64,000 nucleotides of DNA, taken from the NCBI GenBank assembly GCA_026874595.1, contig CM049310.1, forward strand, positions 29,437,058 through 29,501,057, given 5' to 3'. A program made the position numbers and the translations under genes. The notes beneath the pieces are model-generated. The model saw nothing but the letters and a program-made list of their open reading frames with translations, was not told the origin of the DNA and ran no database searches. Position 1 is the stretch's first letter. Each line of letters begins with the position of its first letter. The DNA is from Sipunculus nudus. Taxonomy: Eukaryota; Annelida; Sipuncula; Golfingiida; Sipunculidae. This document shows positions 43,781 through 54,539 of the stretch, one piece after another.

Positions 43781-43930
43781 ATAAATTATTTTCTTTTTCA
43801 GGCTCGGCCACACTTGGAAACCTTCAGAAGTGATTCCCAAAAAGAAGCATCATTCCTTCACCACAAGTCTGACGGTATCTCAAGAAAGGGCGTATTTGGT
43901 CATGGCATTTACGAACAGGCAAAAAGTTAA
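34142..43930 (+). CDS. CFAP77: CFAP77 (C9orf171-like) ciliary doublet-microtubule inner protein, 6 exons, complete
   Basis: Exons 34142-34237, 34860-34962, 35218-35470, 35945-36050, 36813-36920 and 43802-43930 join in frame with consensus AG/GT sites into a 264-residue protein, close to family length. Landmarks are 'GDKRDTMLQNQLLL-', 'GYTVYPGNTFRFGRPND', 'AALxGW', 'DFMELNKAAVHAGLTTAREH', 'RRLPPTMVFGISTRPSTPVH', 'LLEHKYQDRWLQERR', and a C terminus 'RKGVFGHGIYEQAKS'. CFAP77 proteins bind inside the B-tubule of axonemal doublets near the outer junction and help stabilise it. The start ATG is the first after the TATA box; a second Met three codons on is possible. The gene is intact. Intron 5 is 6.9 kb and contains candidate regulatory sequence. 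Confidence 0.92.
34588..34605. repeat. (AT)n microsatellite in CFAP77 intron 1
   Basis: A short pure AT run; the rest of the intron shows nothing notable beyond 'aaacccaggttt' words repeated near 34750-34820. Confidence 0.85.
34860..34962 (+). CDS. CFAP77: CFAP77 exon 2
   Basis: The acceptor is 'ttttgacatttcag' and the donor 'GAAG|gtaact'. It encodes NELGKPMRRGYTVYPGNTFR, then FGRPNDIKDGGACE, containing the conserved YTVYPxxxFxFGRPN-type motif of the family. It ends in phase 1. Confidence 0.9.
35218..35470 (+). CDS. CFAP77: CFAP77 exon 3 (largest exon)
   Basis: The acceptor is 'cttctatttacag' and the donor 'ACTAG|gtattt'. It covers residues 67-151, ALRGWSSTLPFLRKKSGNVS through DFMELNKAAVHAGLTTAREH to RRLPPTMVFGISTR, the core DUF4483-type region. 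It ends in phase 2. Confidence 0.92.
35945..36050 (+). CDS. CFAP77: CFAP77 exon 4
   Basis: The acceptor is 'cctcaattttgacag' and the donor 'AGG|gtatgt'. It encodes (R)PSTPVHELLEHKYQDRWL followed by a charged helix QERRKDELAKRQHEETR, probably lying along tubulin. Confidence 0.9.
36813..36920 (+). CDS. CFAP77: CFAP77 exon 5
   Basis: The acceptor is 'tatgtattaacag' and the donor 'AAC|gtaagt'; the exon is phase 0 on both sides. It encodes KFAPGKVYETRASLLRTFQV, then PVESGPLWQLPKFSKN. Being 108 nt, it could be skipped without a frameshift. Confidence 0.9.
36921..40450. other. CFAP77 intron 5, left half
   Basis: Mostly unique intron sequence. A tRNA-like A-box word 'gtagtccagtggttaagacg' near 38738 suggests a decayed SINE; a weaker one sits near 38222 ('gtggtaggaatgctggac'). 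I see no second gene on either strand. Confidence 0.4.
40500..42560. promoter_or_regulatory. candidate regulatory cluster in CFAP77 intron 5
   Basis: A 2-kb stretch nearly free of recognisable repeats except one G-run, with motifs such as 'ctatgcaattaatcaaaatg' (near 41110), 'gttaagctaattacattgac' (near 41548) and 'tcagtaattgcaccc'. Frames of 98-137 codons on both strands near 41881-42338 overlap each other and are not recognisable. Vertebrate bystander genes next to developmental regulators often hold such enhancers; the assignment here is inferred. Confidence 0.35.
41448..41474. repeat. poly-G tract, 27 G
   Basis: An uninterrupted G27 run in CFAP77 intron 5, a probable sequencing and assembly trouble spot and possible G-quadruplex/triplex former. 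Confidence 0.95.
43556..43640. repeat. duplicated CT-rich tract upstream of CFAP77 exon 6
   Basis: Two near copies of 'ttttctctctctctttttc' followed by 'agagcactt' and 'tgaacactt'. The first reads '...ctctttttcag|agcac', a strong decoy 3' splice site about 220 nt before the true acceptor. Confidence 0.7.
43749..43777. repeat. (ATT)n microsatellite next to the CFAP77 exon 6 acceptor
   Basis: About nine to ten ATT repeats ending 24 nt before the acceptor AG, within the branch-point region; length change could affect splicing. Confidence 0.9.
43802..43930 (+). CDS. CFAP77: CFAP77 exon 6 (stop codon)
   Basis: The acceptor 'ttattttctttttcag' follows a (ATT)n run. It encodes ARPHLETFRSDSQKEASFLH, then HKSDGISRKGVFGHGIYEQA, KS and TAA. 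The family's conserved GVFGHGIY C-terminal motif is intact. Confidence 0.9.
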   Translation, partial: ARPHLETFRSDSQKEASFLHHKSDGISRKGVFGHGIYEQAKS

Positions 43931-44118
43931 ACAGAACCGCCATTATTTAAAAAATGTCTACTGATAATTACTCTTTAACTTACAAATCTTGCTGATATCA
44001 TTTGTGATCTACCGACCCTTAGTTTCCTGATAATAATGACTTTAAGTGTTGATCTCCATCAAATTAGCATTAGGTGAAATTAAGGTTATTAATTTAACAG
44101 ATTGTTATTGTTTGTTTC

Positions 44119-44148
44119 AGCATGCTTTTATTATATTAAAAGCATGCT
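44119..44148. terminator. 12-bp hairpin enclosing ATTAAA, possible CFAP77 3' end
   Basis: AGCATGCTTTTA (44119-44130) and its exact complement (44137-44148) flank a 6-nt loop, about 190 nt after the CFAP77 stop. ATTAAA, the common variant poly(A) signal, lies at 44135-44140 across loop and stem. I found no AATAAA nearby, so this is the best candidate 3' end signal. Confidence 0.35.
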
Positions 44149-44679
44149 TGGTGAATTGGTGAAGTATTTATGTAATTAGGGCCAGTTAGTCATTCCCAGT
44201 TTATCAGCCAGTATGTGTACCAAGGCCAAGCTCAGTGAAAGGTCCACATCTAAACCAGTTTTCTCAACAAATTCTGTATGTCAGAGATTAATAGTTGCTC
44301 TAGTCCTAAGACACCTTTTCCTGCAATGAATACAGCAGTATAATACAACATAAATATTATTCATTTTAGAATTTTCATAGTATTTAATTTAAAACGGGAT
44401 CATGATGAATGCAGATGCCCATTGTATTTGTTTTTGTACAGTGTAACTATACCTTTGCTGTAAAGGGAGTCTTTGTGATACAGTAAAACAGTATTTATAG
44501 TAGTGCCATTTATAATGGGGTGCAGGTAAGGAGACCAAGATTTATTTGATGAGAGAACTTGGATAAGTGATTTATTTTATTAGATTTAGGGAATCATAAA
44601 AATCATCAAATTTCAGATTCTGTTAATGAAGTATGGATGACTGATGCACCACTGTACAAAATTTTATGTAGGTGTGTAA

Positions 44680-44945
44680 ATGTTACACCTGTTGATTGTG
44701 TGAGGTATATGTATGTGACACCTGTACATTGTGTGAGGTGTATGTATGTTACACCTGTTGATTGTGTGAGGTGTGTGTACATGACACCCTTACATTGTGT
44801 GAGGTGTATGTATGTTACACCTGTTGATTGTGTGAGGTGTGTGTACATGACACCCTTACATTGTGTGAGGTGTATGTATGTTACACCTGTTGATTGTGTG
44901 AGGTGTGTGTACATGACACCCTTACATTGTGTGAGGTGTATGTAT
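44680..44945. repeat. 66-bp (2 x 33) minisatellite, about 4 copies
   Basis: Units alternate 'ttacacctgttgattgtgtg-aggtgt' and 'gacacccttacattgtgtg-aggtgt'. Because 33 and 66 are multiples of three, long frames stay open on both strands (VTPVDCVRC on +, YIHLTQCKGV on -). It lies downstream of CFAP77. Confidence 0.9.
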
Positions 44946-45661
44946 GCTTGTATGTTTGATATTACAGAGTTTATCACCTGGGTGTTTGGCCAAGTCGTGA
45001 GCTTTACTTTTTGCTTCCACATAGCAAAACCTGTGATAAAAAGATTTTTCAGTATGTCGGCCAAAATATGTTCCATGTGCCAGGGTCAGGTTGCTTTTCA
45101 ATATTTGGTATTTTACCATACATTTACATTTATAGTCCAGTTTTAAAATTTACCAACCATTAAGCAAAAGTGAGCAGGAATGTATAGTATTTGTCATGTC
45201 AGATTGCCAAAATTTGAAATAGCAAAAAGGTTAAGTACTTGCTGTCTTCCTCTGACATATTAACACTGGAATTTCAGTAACAGTTGTTGCCAAACAAAAG
45301 GACAGTCCAGCAAAGTTTTTTTCTCTGCATAATTATACCTTCAGTTGAGTATACCACAGAACAGTATTAGTGATTCCATTCCCACAAAAACATGCATATA
45401 TTTTAGTATTATTTTAAGATGTGATATATACATATATATTCTTTGTGTTTTGTGCATATATGCGTGTTTTATGATGTCATTGCTATTATTACTTTTTTGA
45501 TGTTTATAAATCATGGTATTACAACAAACCACTTGCCTTTATGCCAGTTGTTGTTTATTTCTGTATCATGACAAAGTTGTGAAAGGACACTCATGCACAA
45601 CACACATCACTTGTATGTTATACGTTTACTAGTTTCAACACTTCAAACCTTTAATATATAA

Positions 45662-45960
45662 CTGGCTTCTGTGGCTCAGGCGTAGAGCGCAGGACTCAAA
45701 GCCAGGAGATCGTGGGTTCGAATCTCAGCTGAGTTGGTGAGGTTTTTCACAATCAGTCCCCACCCAGGGTGAGCACTCTGCAGGCTTAATGGGAAGGCTG
45801 TGCCCCACAGCCGTGTATTACTCACAAGTGCCTCTTTTTTGGGGGGGGGGGGGTTCCTCAATGTTATGACCTAGCAATGGGGATGATTACACACCCAGGA
45901 CCAGCAGGTGCGGTAGCCACCGGGCCTGGGTGACACCAGGATACAAAATAAAAATGATAG
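45662..45960 (+). repeat. tRNA-derived SINE
   Basis: The tRNA-like head shows an A box 'tggctcaggcgtagagcgc' and a B box 'gggttcgaatctc' in correct spacing, but the T-arm no longer pairs, so it is not a functional tRNA. The body follows ('gtgagcactctgcaggctta', a G-run at 45841, 'ctagcaatggggatgattac', 'tgcggtagccaccgggcctg'). Confidence 0.75.
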
Positions 45961-46371
45961 GAAGCGAGTGCTACCTCCCTGTCAAGTATTCCCAAACCAA
46001 AATGGAAACTGCAGATGTACATACTTAAGTTAAGAATTTAGATAAGTCAGCATAAAATAATGGTGGCAGTTACCTCCACCAAACAATAATAAAAAAAAGA
46101 AAAAAAAAAGAACCCCTTTAATATGATTATGATAAATAATTGTCATGAAAATTGTTTTTCATCGATCACTTGGACGAAATGAAAGCTCTGTTCAGTTAAT
46201 TAGCAGAATTAAGCCATGGTTTTAGTCATATCATTTTGACTTCAACATATGACTTGCGATATCTGGGTTTTAATTTGTACAAAAGATGGCAGAAAATGAA
46301 TGCTTTTGAAATGTTGTTAGGAGTGAATGAGTCGGGGTTTGAATGATAAAGGCATTGACATTTGACACCAA

Positions 46372-46603
46372 AAGCAGGATCCAGGATTTAGGAAAAGGAG
46401 GGGTCAAACCTGGGAGGATTCATGACAAAACTTAAAAAAAAAGTCTCCGGGTCCTTAAAAGGCGGAGGGGGGGGGGGGGGGGGGGGGTCCAGGCCACAAA
46501 AATATTGGCCTGAAACGCTTAAAAAAATTGCAGTGGTTGAAAAATAAGGAGGGGGGGGGGGGCGGAACCCCTTTACCCCTCCCCTGGATCCACTTCTGCA
46601 AAA
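46372..46603. mobile_element. MITE with GCAGGATCCAGG ends and internal poly-G
   Basis: The left end 'gcaggatccagg' and right end 'cccctggatccacttctgc' are inverted. The interior has 'ttaggaaaaggaggggtcaa' and two G-runs (about 46466-46487 and 46550-46561). It encodes only proline runs on the minus strand. It matches the architecture of the widespread 'GGATCCAGG...G-rich' invertebrate MITEs. Confidence 0.65.
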
Positions 46604-47504
46604 GTTTGGTAGTGGTTTGGCCTGCATATGGCCGCAGGGAATGGACTGGATTAATATACTTGAGTGACCTCACCCAGCATCTAGAATTATAGTAGAAATT
46701 GATTAGTAATTGAAATATTTTGCGAGGATTAAAATATAATAGAAGTTATTTCCCAATAAATTTTAATTGTCTCTCATTGTAATGGGAAGTAAAACATATG
46801 ATAAATGAAAGCCATCATAAAATTTTTCAAGCGTTGACAGCATGTGGCATAACGTTAAAATATATATAGCGACCACCAGGTCTGACAATTATTACTTGCC
46901 CCTTCAGCAAATCCCCCTTCCCACACCCCTTCTGCCCAAAAGGAAGTTGTGATTACGTATTCCTTACACGTCCGTGCATTATTGAATGAGCCCCACAAGT
47001 ACCGGAACTTAAAGCAGAAGTGTCCAGAGACTGCATGGCGATATAACAAGTCAATAGAAATACATCAATATCATCCATCAGTCACACCTAAGAACTGTTA
47101 ATTCATTCGCAACACTTTTATAGTAGTGCCGTCGTTTAAACCAGTTTATTCATTCTGCATATACATACAGCTAGTATCATTTATGGGCCTGAATGTTCCA
47201 TTGTCATGCATCCCTCCCCACGTAACCAGGATATGGAGAATATATACGTATAGCTAGATATATATTAAGGTATCAGCGGACTTTTGGTAAGCATTTTGTT
47301 TCCCTCGATATCACCTAAGTTGACAGTACTCCAACTCCTCGCACCTGACGTGCATATCTGAAAGCTAGGTATTTTCTCTATTTTGCTGCACAAGAAAATT
47401 GTCAAAAAGGTTGATTTTATGAAGGTTAAATATATGGATATTGTTAATTTAAAAAATATTTCAGCGCTTGCGTTGAAGATATAGGAGATCTCCGTGTAAT
47501 ATTC

Positions 47505-47690
47505 TAGAAACTGGTTAAAGCTCCAGACACATGTATGACCATAGGGCGGGAGGCCTCTGGTTGAAACCCCGCCAGAGACTTAAAAAGACATATTGTGAAA
47601 TCCCTATATAGAACCTCAGAGGTCTGTGATGTCTGAACGACGGCTTATTACAATGAAACATTCTTATCCCCGTACATATAAAACATGAAA
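47505..47690 (+). repeat. possible decayed SINE head
   Basis: The B-box-like 'ctggttgaaaccccgcc' is followed by 'cagagacttaaaaagacata'; no clear A box. Weak evidence. Confidence 0.3.
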
Positions 47691-48188
47691 CCTGGAAGGC
47701 GTAACAGTAAAATATGATGGTTTGGTTCTTGTAACTATGGTTATACCGTTATTCCACTTCTACAGACGTGCCATGTGCACCGACTGTCCATTGATGACCT
47801 ATCTTTTTTTAAAGTAAACAAATTTGGTGTTTGTTTACAAAATTAGCGGACTAAATTTTTTAATTAACGTGATTACACCTTTTCAGGGTTCCCAGCGGTC
47901 ATGAAGGGAAAGGGGGACAATTTTTTTTTCAAGATTCTTGGGAAAACCCATAAAAATGTCGGTGAATTTTTAATTTCTATGGCATATTCAGTTGATTATA
48001 AGGTTGAAAGGGATTGGTATGTCTCGTACAAATGTGCTATTTTTGCAGATTTTATCTTGGTTCCTTTAAATTTGTGTATACAAAGCTAGGTTAAGGTAGA
48101 GCATGTAAACACAAGATATACCGACAATTTACCGATGGGCTAATTCTGTGTCTGTGACAGTAATACACAACATATATAGCACTAGTAC

Positions 48189-48191
<3 letters not shown>

Positions 48192-48234
<43 letters not shown>
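48192..48234. repeat. (AT)n microsatellite
   Basis: A pure AT run of about 43 bp downstream of CFAP77. Confidence 0.95.
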
Positions 48235-48237
<3 letters not shown>

Positions 48238-48907
48238 AGGACATGAACCTGCACAGAAAATTACAAAGGTAGTTAACAGTGCGTCTACGCAGATCGATTG
48301 AAGTCATTTCTTGTTATTTTTTTTATAAAATTATACACACGCATTCAATGTTAGTGCATTAAAAACTGTCCTAAAAGACCTTATTAAGTGTGTAGGTTTT
48401 ACTGTTATTGCAACTCTCATTATTAACCTTAAACATATATAGTGATTGCTGTGACTTAAACTGTTTAGGATATCAAGTTCATATTTTGTATGTTAATGTA
48501 TTCATGAAGCTCAATCTTTTGTCATTAAATTTTAATCCTGGCATCGGCACCATTTTGGTGCATGGTTTCTGATGAACACTATTTAATGCACAACTGCTTA
48601 TAACCATTTTCACCTAGAAAGTTGAAATCTGCTGAACATATAACATTCAATAGTTAAGAGTGTATTGGAAAGTTTGGTACATTTTATTTTAAGAAAATTA
48701 TAAATCACCCACGCCCGCCCCCTGAATCACCATGCAGATGCTCTAATCAATAAGCCTGCATTAGCGTGCAGCAGAGTCAAGTTTTTCACAGCTTTCACCC
48801 CTCATTTGCAGAATCTTCCATTGCCCCTGTAAATTAGCTTGTTGCTTTAAAGCATATATCATTCTTATTTTTCACATGAGAAACAGGGTCTGATGTATAT
48901 TTTTGTA

Positions 48908-48941
48908 TTCACACACACACACACACATACATATATATATA

Positions 48942-48987
<46 letters not shown>
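48908..48987. repeat. (CA)n-(TA)n compound microsatellite
   Basis: An acacac run passes through atacat into a long at/ta run of about 50 bp. Confidence 0.93.
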
Positions 48988-48990
<3 letters not shown>

Positions 48991-49739
48991 AAACTTGGTC
49001 GGTTTTGGCTGTAAAATGGTGCTTTTAAGACCAATCTGAAATTGGCATGTTATTAAGAATATGTAAAAAAAAAACAACTTGTTTAAGAAAAGACTGACTT
49101 TCTCATTTACCTCAAAAGTCTCTTGTTACAGCCTTCAAGAGCAGTTGATAGTTCATGCTTGTTTCTAGATTTTCCAAATGTTCCTTATATGGACCAACTT
49201 TTCATTCAGTGTCTGTGAAACAACCTGTCATCAAGGTACATGTAGACAAAAAAAGAAACATCAATTACCATGGCCGAGTCCTGTTATTAACCCCTCCAGA
49301 ATACCTACTCTTTCCTCTTTTATTTGCTTTGTAACATACAGTTACAAACATGAGTTAAATCAAGTTAAAGTGTGTTCCTGGTATTATAAGCGAACCGTTC
49401 TGGACAGTTTGGATCAATACCGCAAAAAAGAGACTAAACAGAGCTGCTTTCTACAGGGGCTTTGTATCTCATACATGTGAATCATGTTCACAATAATGTC
49501 ACCTTTTCCGCTTCATATTCGTTTAAAAAGTGTAAGCTTTAATGTTTTACATGTATGGTTTAAGTTCTATTTTCATTCGGCAACCCTTCATGTTTAACCA
49601 AATATTCAGTGACAACGCCTTTTAAATTCCTTTCCTTACAACAGGTCATTCTTTGAAACCATGTTGCTCATTATCACTTGACATTTTCGGTTTCCATGAA
49701 TGATCATGAATTTAAAACTTGTTTGAAAACCAGCCATCT

Positions 49740-49930
49740 TTTTCAGTACCTCAAATTACCAAGATATGAGTGGGTAGATGGCTGAGTGGGCACCAGTAAA
49801 ATAACAAACAATCACTGAAATATGCAAATATCTGGAACTTCCTCCAGATTCCACCAGATGGCATGGTGAACGCCAAATTCCCGTAGGACCGAGATGTTAC
49901 CCCCATGAGGCAAAAGTCAATAAAAATTGT
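49740..49930. promoter_or_regulatory. small candidate regulatory block with POU octamer and E-box
   Basis: ATGCAAAT lies at 49822-49829 in 'gaaatatgcaaatatc', followed by 'ccaccagatggcatggtg' (an Atoh-like CAGATGG E-box) within 40 bp, in repeat-free sequence. Only the motifs are seen; activity is inferred. Confidence 0.25.
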
Positions 49931-50279
49931 ATATTGTAAACAGGATACCTACACTGGACATGTCGGCAAGGAACGTTTGTAAAGAATCATAACTCAAAGA
50001 CAATTTATCAATACAGTGTACTGATAATTTAACAGGTACTTCATGTGTATTGGCTTTTATTGTTGATTATGCATAACCTTCGAGCTGTGTATTCGAAGAT
50101 TAGGTATATGTAGGCTGCTGGAAGCACATAACATTTTGGTGAAAGGTTAGCAGTGGTTATTATAAATTTGGCATGATTGCATATTTTAACGATGTGGTAA
50201 CGATGTCATGATTCTTAAATTGTCTTGCTTTTAAAAAAGCTTGATAAAAATATAATAAGATATAAAGGTCTACGGTGTA

Positions 50280-51780
50280 AAGGCTCATAGTCAGGTATCA
50301 CCGATAATGTCAGTCTCGTTCTACTTCCCACTTTGCCTTCCTGGGTTTCCGGCCTGTTCATAAAGCGTTTTTTAGTCTCCTTGGAAGCTCACAACCAAAG
50401 CAGCCTTGACAGGCACTAGAGGGTTATTCGTTCTATAGATATGCCTGCCGCTCATGACCAGTACCCATTCACTCAAGGATGAAAGGAGTGAACCCTCGTG
50501 GTAAAGACTCGCCAAGTTTAGGCAGAAGTCTTATCGTGGAAGGTGCTCAATACGGGACGAAACGATACCCACCTCCCTGCAGTCACATGTCCGTCGCTCT
50601 GACTGTCACACAACTTTGACGCGACTGATTATCAGGAGCTATATATGCGAAGATGATTAGGACAAAGGCATCTCATCAACGGTTTCTGTTGGCGTTCGAT
50701 TCCCAGCATGATCATAACAATTGTTTATAGTGGCCTAGCAAAGGTTGTTTTTCTCCGGGTTCTCTTGTTACGTCCACCTCCATAGAGAACGGCATCTTCT
50801 CCATGAAGAGTGCCTTGCATTTGTCTATTTTTATTATTTTTACTCTCTCTGTTAAAATTTTTAAATTCCAGTTCTTGTGTATTTATTGAAGATGAAGGTA
50901 ACGATATTTGGTATGAATAATATAAAGTAAGTATTCTGGCTGTTGTGGAGTTTAACTTGTTGTGTAAACTTGTCGTTTAGGCACTAAAGCGTTTCTCTTT
51001 GGTTCCATTCAAATTGTTCCACATCATATATATATTTTCCTTTTAAGATTCAGATGGGGATCTAAGTTCCTATATGGGTGATTCTGAAGTATCTGAAACC
51101 AAAATGTTGAGGTACACGTCAGGTGTGAGGGGAAATCATTCACTTAAAATAAATAAATGGGGAGACTTTTTTTGTAAAGTACTGTTGATTTTATGAAATA
51201 GCAGCATATCAGAAGCGGGAAAAAATCTAGCAAAGCAGTTGTCACGGATGTTACGTGGTCACAAGTTTTGGCGTTTTCGTGACCTTTTGACCAACACTGA
51301 AACCCCGTCCATTTTCGTCGGAAGTCTTTTGAAGTTTCTGACCACCCAGGAATATAATTGTGAGAACATATCAATCGGTGTTATCAAATATACCCAGCAT
51401 TCTGCGCGGTGAGAAGTCCATCAGCCGGCTGAGATTTTCTATTCAGATTTGGTCTGCTACATCAACGGTAACGGTTGTACAGCTGTTGAAAATCAATTTC
51501 AATCTCCCGCCCGCACAAAAGCTGGATTAATTTCTCTTAATATGATTTGAAAGTTAGTCGCTTGTGAAAACATGTGTTCCGACGGTGCATGTTTAAGACC
51601 TCGATAGGACAAACACAGACCCTTCCTTTGACTTGGCCGTTCCTTTCTGCTGAGGGGGTTACACCATTAAATGAGCAGCACACCTCGCCCCGGGCACTGA
51701 CGCGGGGAAATCGCTGTGTTTTCCTGTCATGTTAACTCTAGCCTTTCCTGCTATTGTAATGCAAGTGTGTAATTACGTGG
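50280..51780. promoter_or_regulatory. candidate conserved non-coding blocks, interrupted by one SINE-like copy
   Basis: 50280-50640 and 51400-51780 are repeat-free with balanced GC ('agctggattaatttctctta', 'acaccattaaatgagcagca', 'gtgtgtaattacgtgg'). A SINE-like copy sits between them at about 50655-50835. No coding frame is credible. Confidence 0.3.
50655..50835 (+). repeat. SINE-like copy related to 21284-21475
   Basis: The B-box-like 'ggcgttcgattcccagc' is followed by 'tttttctccgggttctctt' and the shared tail word 'catgaagagtgcct'. Confidence 0.5.
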
Positions 51781-52103
51781 TGAGTTTGGGTATACCTTAC
51801 GAATGTTGTGTTAATGTTTAATATTATTATTCGTAGAATTGGCTGAAAAGACAGGTTTTCACTTGCTTGGTCTGCAAGGTAAACAAACCAGGGGTACACG
51901 CCTACTATTTGCATACATGATCTCCGCATTAGCTTGCACGTTCGAGGTGCGTTACAATTGTTAATGCGACTTTACGTATATACCCTATTTGCGGGTCCAC
52001 GTTTGGCAGGAAGCACTGACTGCTCATAAACATCCCCATAATACTATACAATTAATACGTAATTGGATAACTATTCACTATCCTCTTAATAACATACACA
52101 TAT

Positions 52104-52396
52104 TAAGCTAGAAAAAAGGTTGGGTTCTCGCTCACTTTTTTTCAGAAATCAGTGCGGAAGCGCGATATTTTTTATAATTTTTTTATTGTTTGTGTTCAAT
52201 AAAAATATGATCATCGGACAGTATACAAATGACAGAATTGTTTTGCCAAATTGGGAAAGCACACGAAACTTCATCAATATTTATTTTTTAATATTCTTGA
52301 AAGAATTATCCAAGCGACTGGATCTCAAAATCGGTAAAATTCTAAAGAAAATAAAATTGGCGCGCGACGCTTGAGAAACAAAACTGTTTTGGCCTT
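52104..52396. mobile_element. MITE, 'GGTATGGTTCTCAGGCAC' family, copy 2 (diverged)
   Basis: The left end 'gaaaaaaggttgggttctcg' then 'cagaaatcagtgcgga-gcg', and the right end 'gtttctc'-type complement followed by 'gttttggcctta', align with copies at 9676 and 58535. It is the most diverged copy; an 84-codon frame inside is not shared. Confidence 0.65.
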
Positions 52397-52729
52397 AAAT
52401 CAGCATAAAAATTTCTCGGTGGTTCTGAGCCAATGGTTTAGCATTATTTTCTAAGGTTATGAATACATTGGAAAACTCAGAAATTAATGGCTTTAAAAAA
52501 CGGCTTTCAAACCCCTTTGAGGTCTGGAAGCTTTGCACATTCACTTATTGAAGACCGAATCATGTCACTTCTGTTGGACGGACTTCCGGTTTTGATTTAA
52601 TGAAGAAAATAAATGAATCGAAAGGTGAAAGAAAACGTTGCATTTAAGCAACTGATATGTATTAAACACGTCATTATTATCTAAAAAAAACCTTCACTCA
52701 AAAGGCGTTTTAATTTCAATAATTAGGTT

Positions 52730-52795
52730 ATTGTAATAATAATAATAATCATCATCATCTTCATCATGCATCATCGTCATCTTCTTCATCCTTGT
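52730..52795. repeat. (AAT)n / (ATC)n imperfect trinucleotide repeat
   Basis: taataataataataatcatc passes into atcttcatcatgcatcatcg and similar words. Confidence 0.85.
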
Positions 52796-53455
52796 TCTTT
52801 TATATATGGCATAAGTTTAATCTAACTGCGGACATATTTACAAATAAATACAACTATATGATAATTTATATATTATATTCATTAATTATCAAATTTGATG
52901 TATGATTACTTAACAACTTCAGTCGTCCAACGAGTTTAAGCATGCACTCTTTTGTATTGGAACTAGCAATGAGTCCCCATTAGCTTATTCATACTGCCGG
53001 GTTTCTTTTAGACTGGAAAATTATTCCACAAAAGGTACATTGTTATTAATTTGGTATACAGAAACTTTGATTGATATATTTTTTATCAGAAATTGGATGT
53101 AAGTTATCAACTTCGGTTTTTAATCGCGTTATATTATGCAAATCTGAAAAAGAAGGCGTCTATTGTTGAGCTGAAGGATATGCGTGCAATTGCGTATATG
53201 CGTCGTGACGTCGTCAGATCGACTGGTTGTACTTGTGAATTTCCTTACCTCATGCTTGAATACACGTCATTGGTCACAGATTTCGATCTGAATTACCTTT
53301 GGTATTCTAGGAATCCAAATGGAACTGTATATTACGTGTCATGAAGAGTTTTGTAGACAAGTCATACTCTTTGATTCATTACCTGTAATAGCCAAACCTC
53401 TCAGAAAACGTAACTTTGAACTGTTTTTTATATCTCATATGTGTGAACCGCTAAT

Positions 53456-53590
53456 GTAGACTTAACGATGCAGTCATCAGGCCGTGGTACATATTAATAA
53501 CAGATAATTTTATCCTATGATAAAATATGTCCCCTAATATCCACCCTTAAAACAAGGTATCACATGAACAGCTATCGTATATGACATATT
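53456..53590. repeat. dispersed repeat, copy 1 of 2
   Basis: The words 'gatgcagtcatcaggcc', 'taataacatataattt', 'ctatg', 'atgt-c-ctgatgtccac' and 'ttaaaacaag-t--caca' are shared, in order, with 55970-56105. Non-coding. Confidence 0.6.
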
Positions 53591-53982
53591 GAAGCCCAAT
53601 TGAGACATATATATTGTGAGTCTAAACCATTGATCACGTGGTCCATTTTTTTTTATAATAATAAAAATGCAATGTCTGACGCATTTATGACTTATAAAGA
53701 CACACGAAAATATGCTTGATTATATACACTCTCCACGTGTGAGGCAATTAGTCGTTTTTTAACAAGAACTTCTCACGATAAACAAGTAATTTCGTTTATC
53801 GATTTAGCTTGACGGTTATGGCAATTTTCCATGTTTACTTTTTTTAAACAAGATTGCACTCGAGGCAAAATTAGCTGCTTCTTTATCCTTACCCGCTTAT
53901 ATATATCGTTTGTTTGGCAAACAAAATGATCGTATACAAAGCACATGGTTTCCTACATGTTATTTATATCATCTGACATAAG

Positions 53983-54041
<59 letters not shown>
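53983..54041. repeat. (AT)n microsatellite
   Basis: A pure AT run of about 59 bp. Confidence 0.95.
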
Positions 54042-54045
<4 letters not shown>

Positions 54046-54279
54046 TTACAAGTGTTAATGCTACTTCTTGCAAAACCCGTTTATTCTTTCACTAATATCT
54101 GACAGGGATAATGGCCTTTTTTTTATCATATTCAATTTTTGGTTATCCTGGAAGGGAAATGACAGTGGTCCTTATTCATTTAGTAAATTTATACATGACT
54201 AATGTTTCTATGGATGGATCAAGATCTAGCCCTTCTGGCAAAGAATTAACATCAGCTAAACTTCATATTTGGGTTTATA

Positions 54280-54283
<4 letters not shown>

Positions 54284-54338
<55 letters not shown>
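54284..54338. repeat. (AT)n microsatellite
   Basis: A second long AT run 240 bp after the previous one. Confidence 0.95.
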
Positions 54339-54341
<3 letters not shown>

Positions 54342-54479
54342 GGGTTATAGCTAAACAAATTTGAGTGGTGGCTAAATTTAAGGACATTAGCAAAGCAAGC
54401 GTATCACGGCAGTTGTACAGGGGCTAACTTTAGGGCCCTCTGAAGCTCCTTTAATTGCATTGGAAGGCTCTCAAAAAGG

Positions 54480-54539
54480 AGGACGGTGGGGGGTGGGGGG
54501 GGGGGGGGTGGGGGGTTTGAACGGACTGTAACACTATCC

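Noticed and set aside
44606-45146. 156- and 169-codon frames on both strands
   Set aside because: They are explained by the 33/66-bp minisatellite; both strands are open to the same extent.
45662-45735. Possible functional tRNA gene
   Set aside because: A and B boxes are present but the T-arm and acceptor stem do not pair and a SINE body follows.
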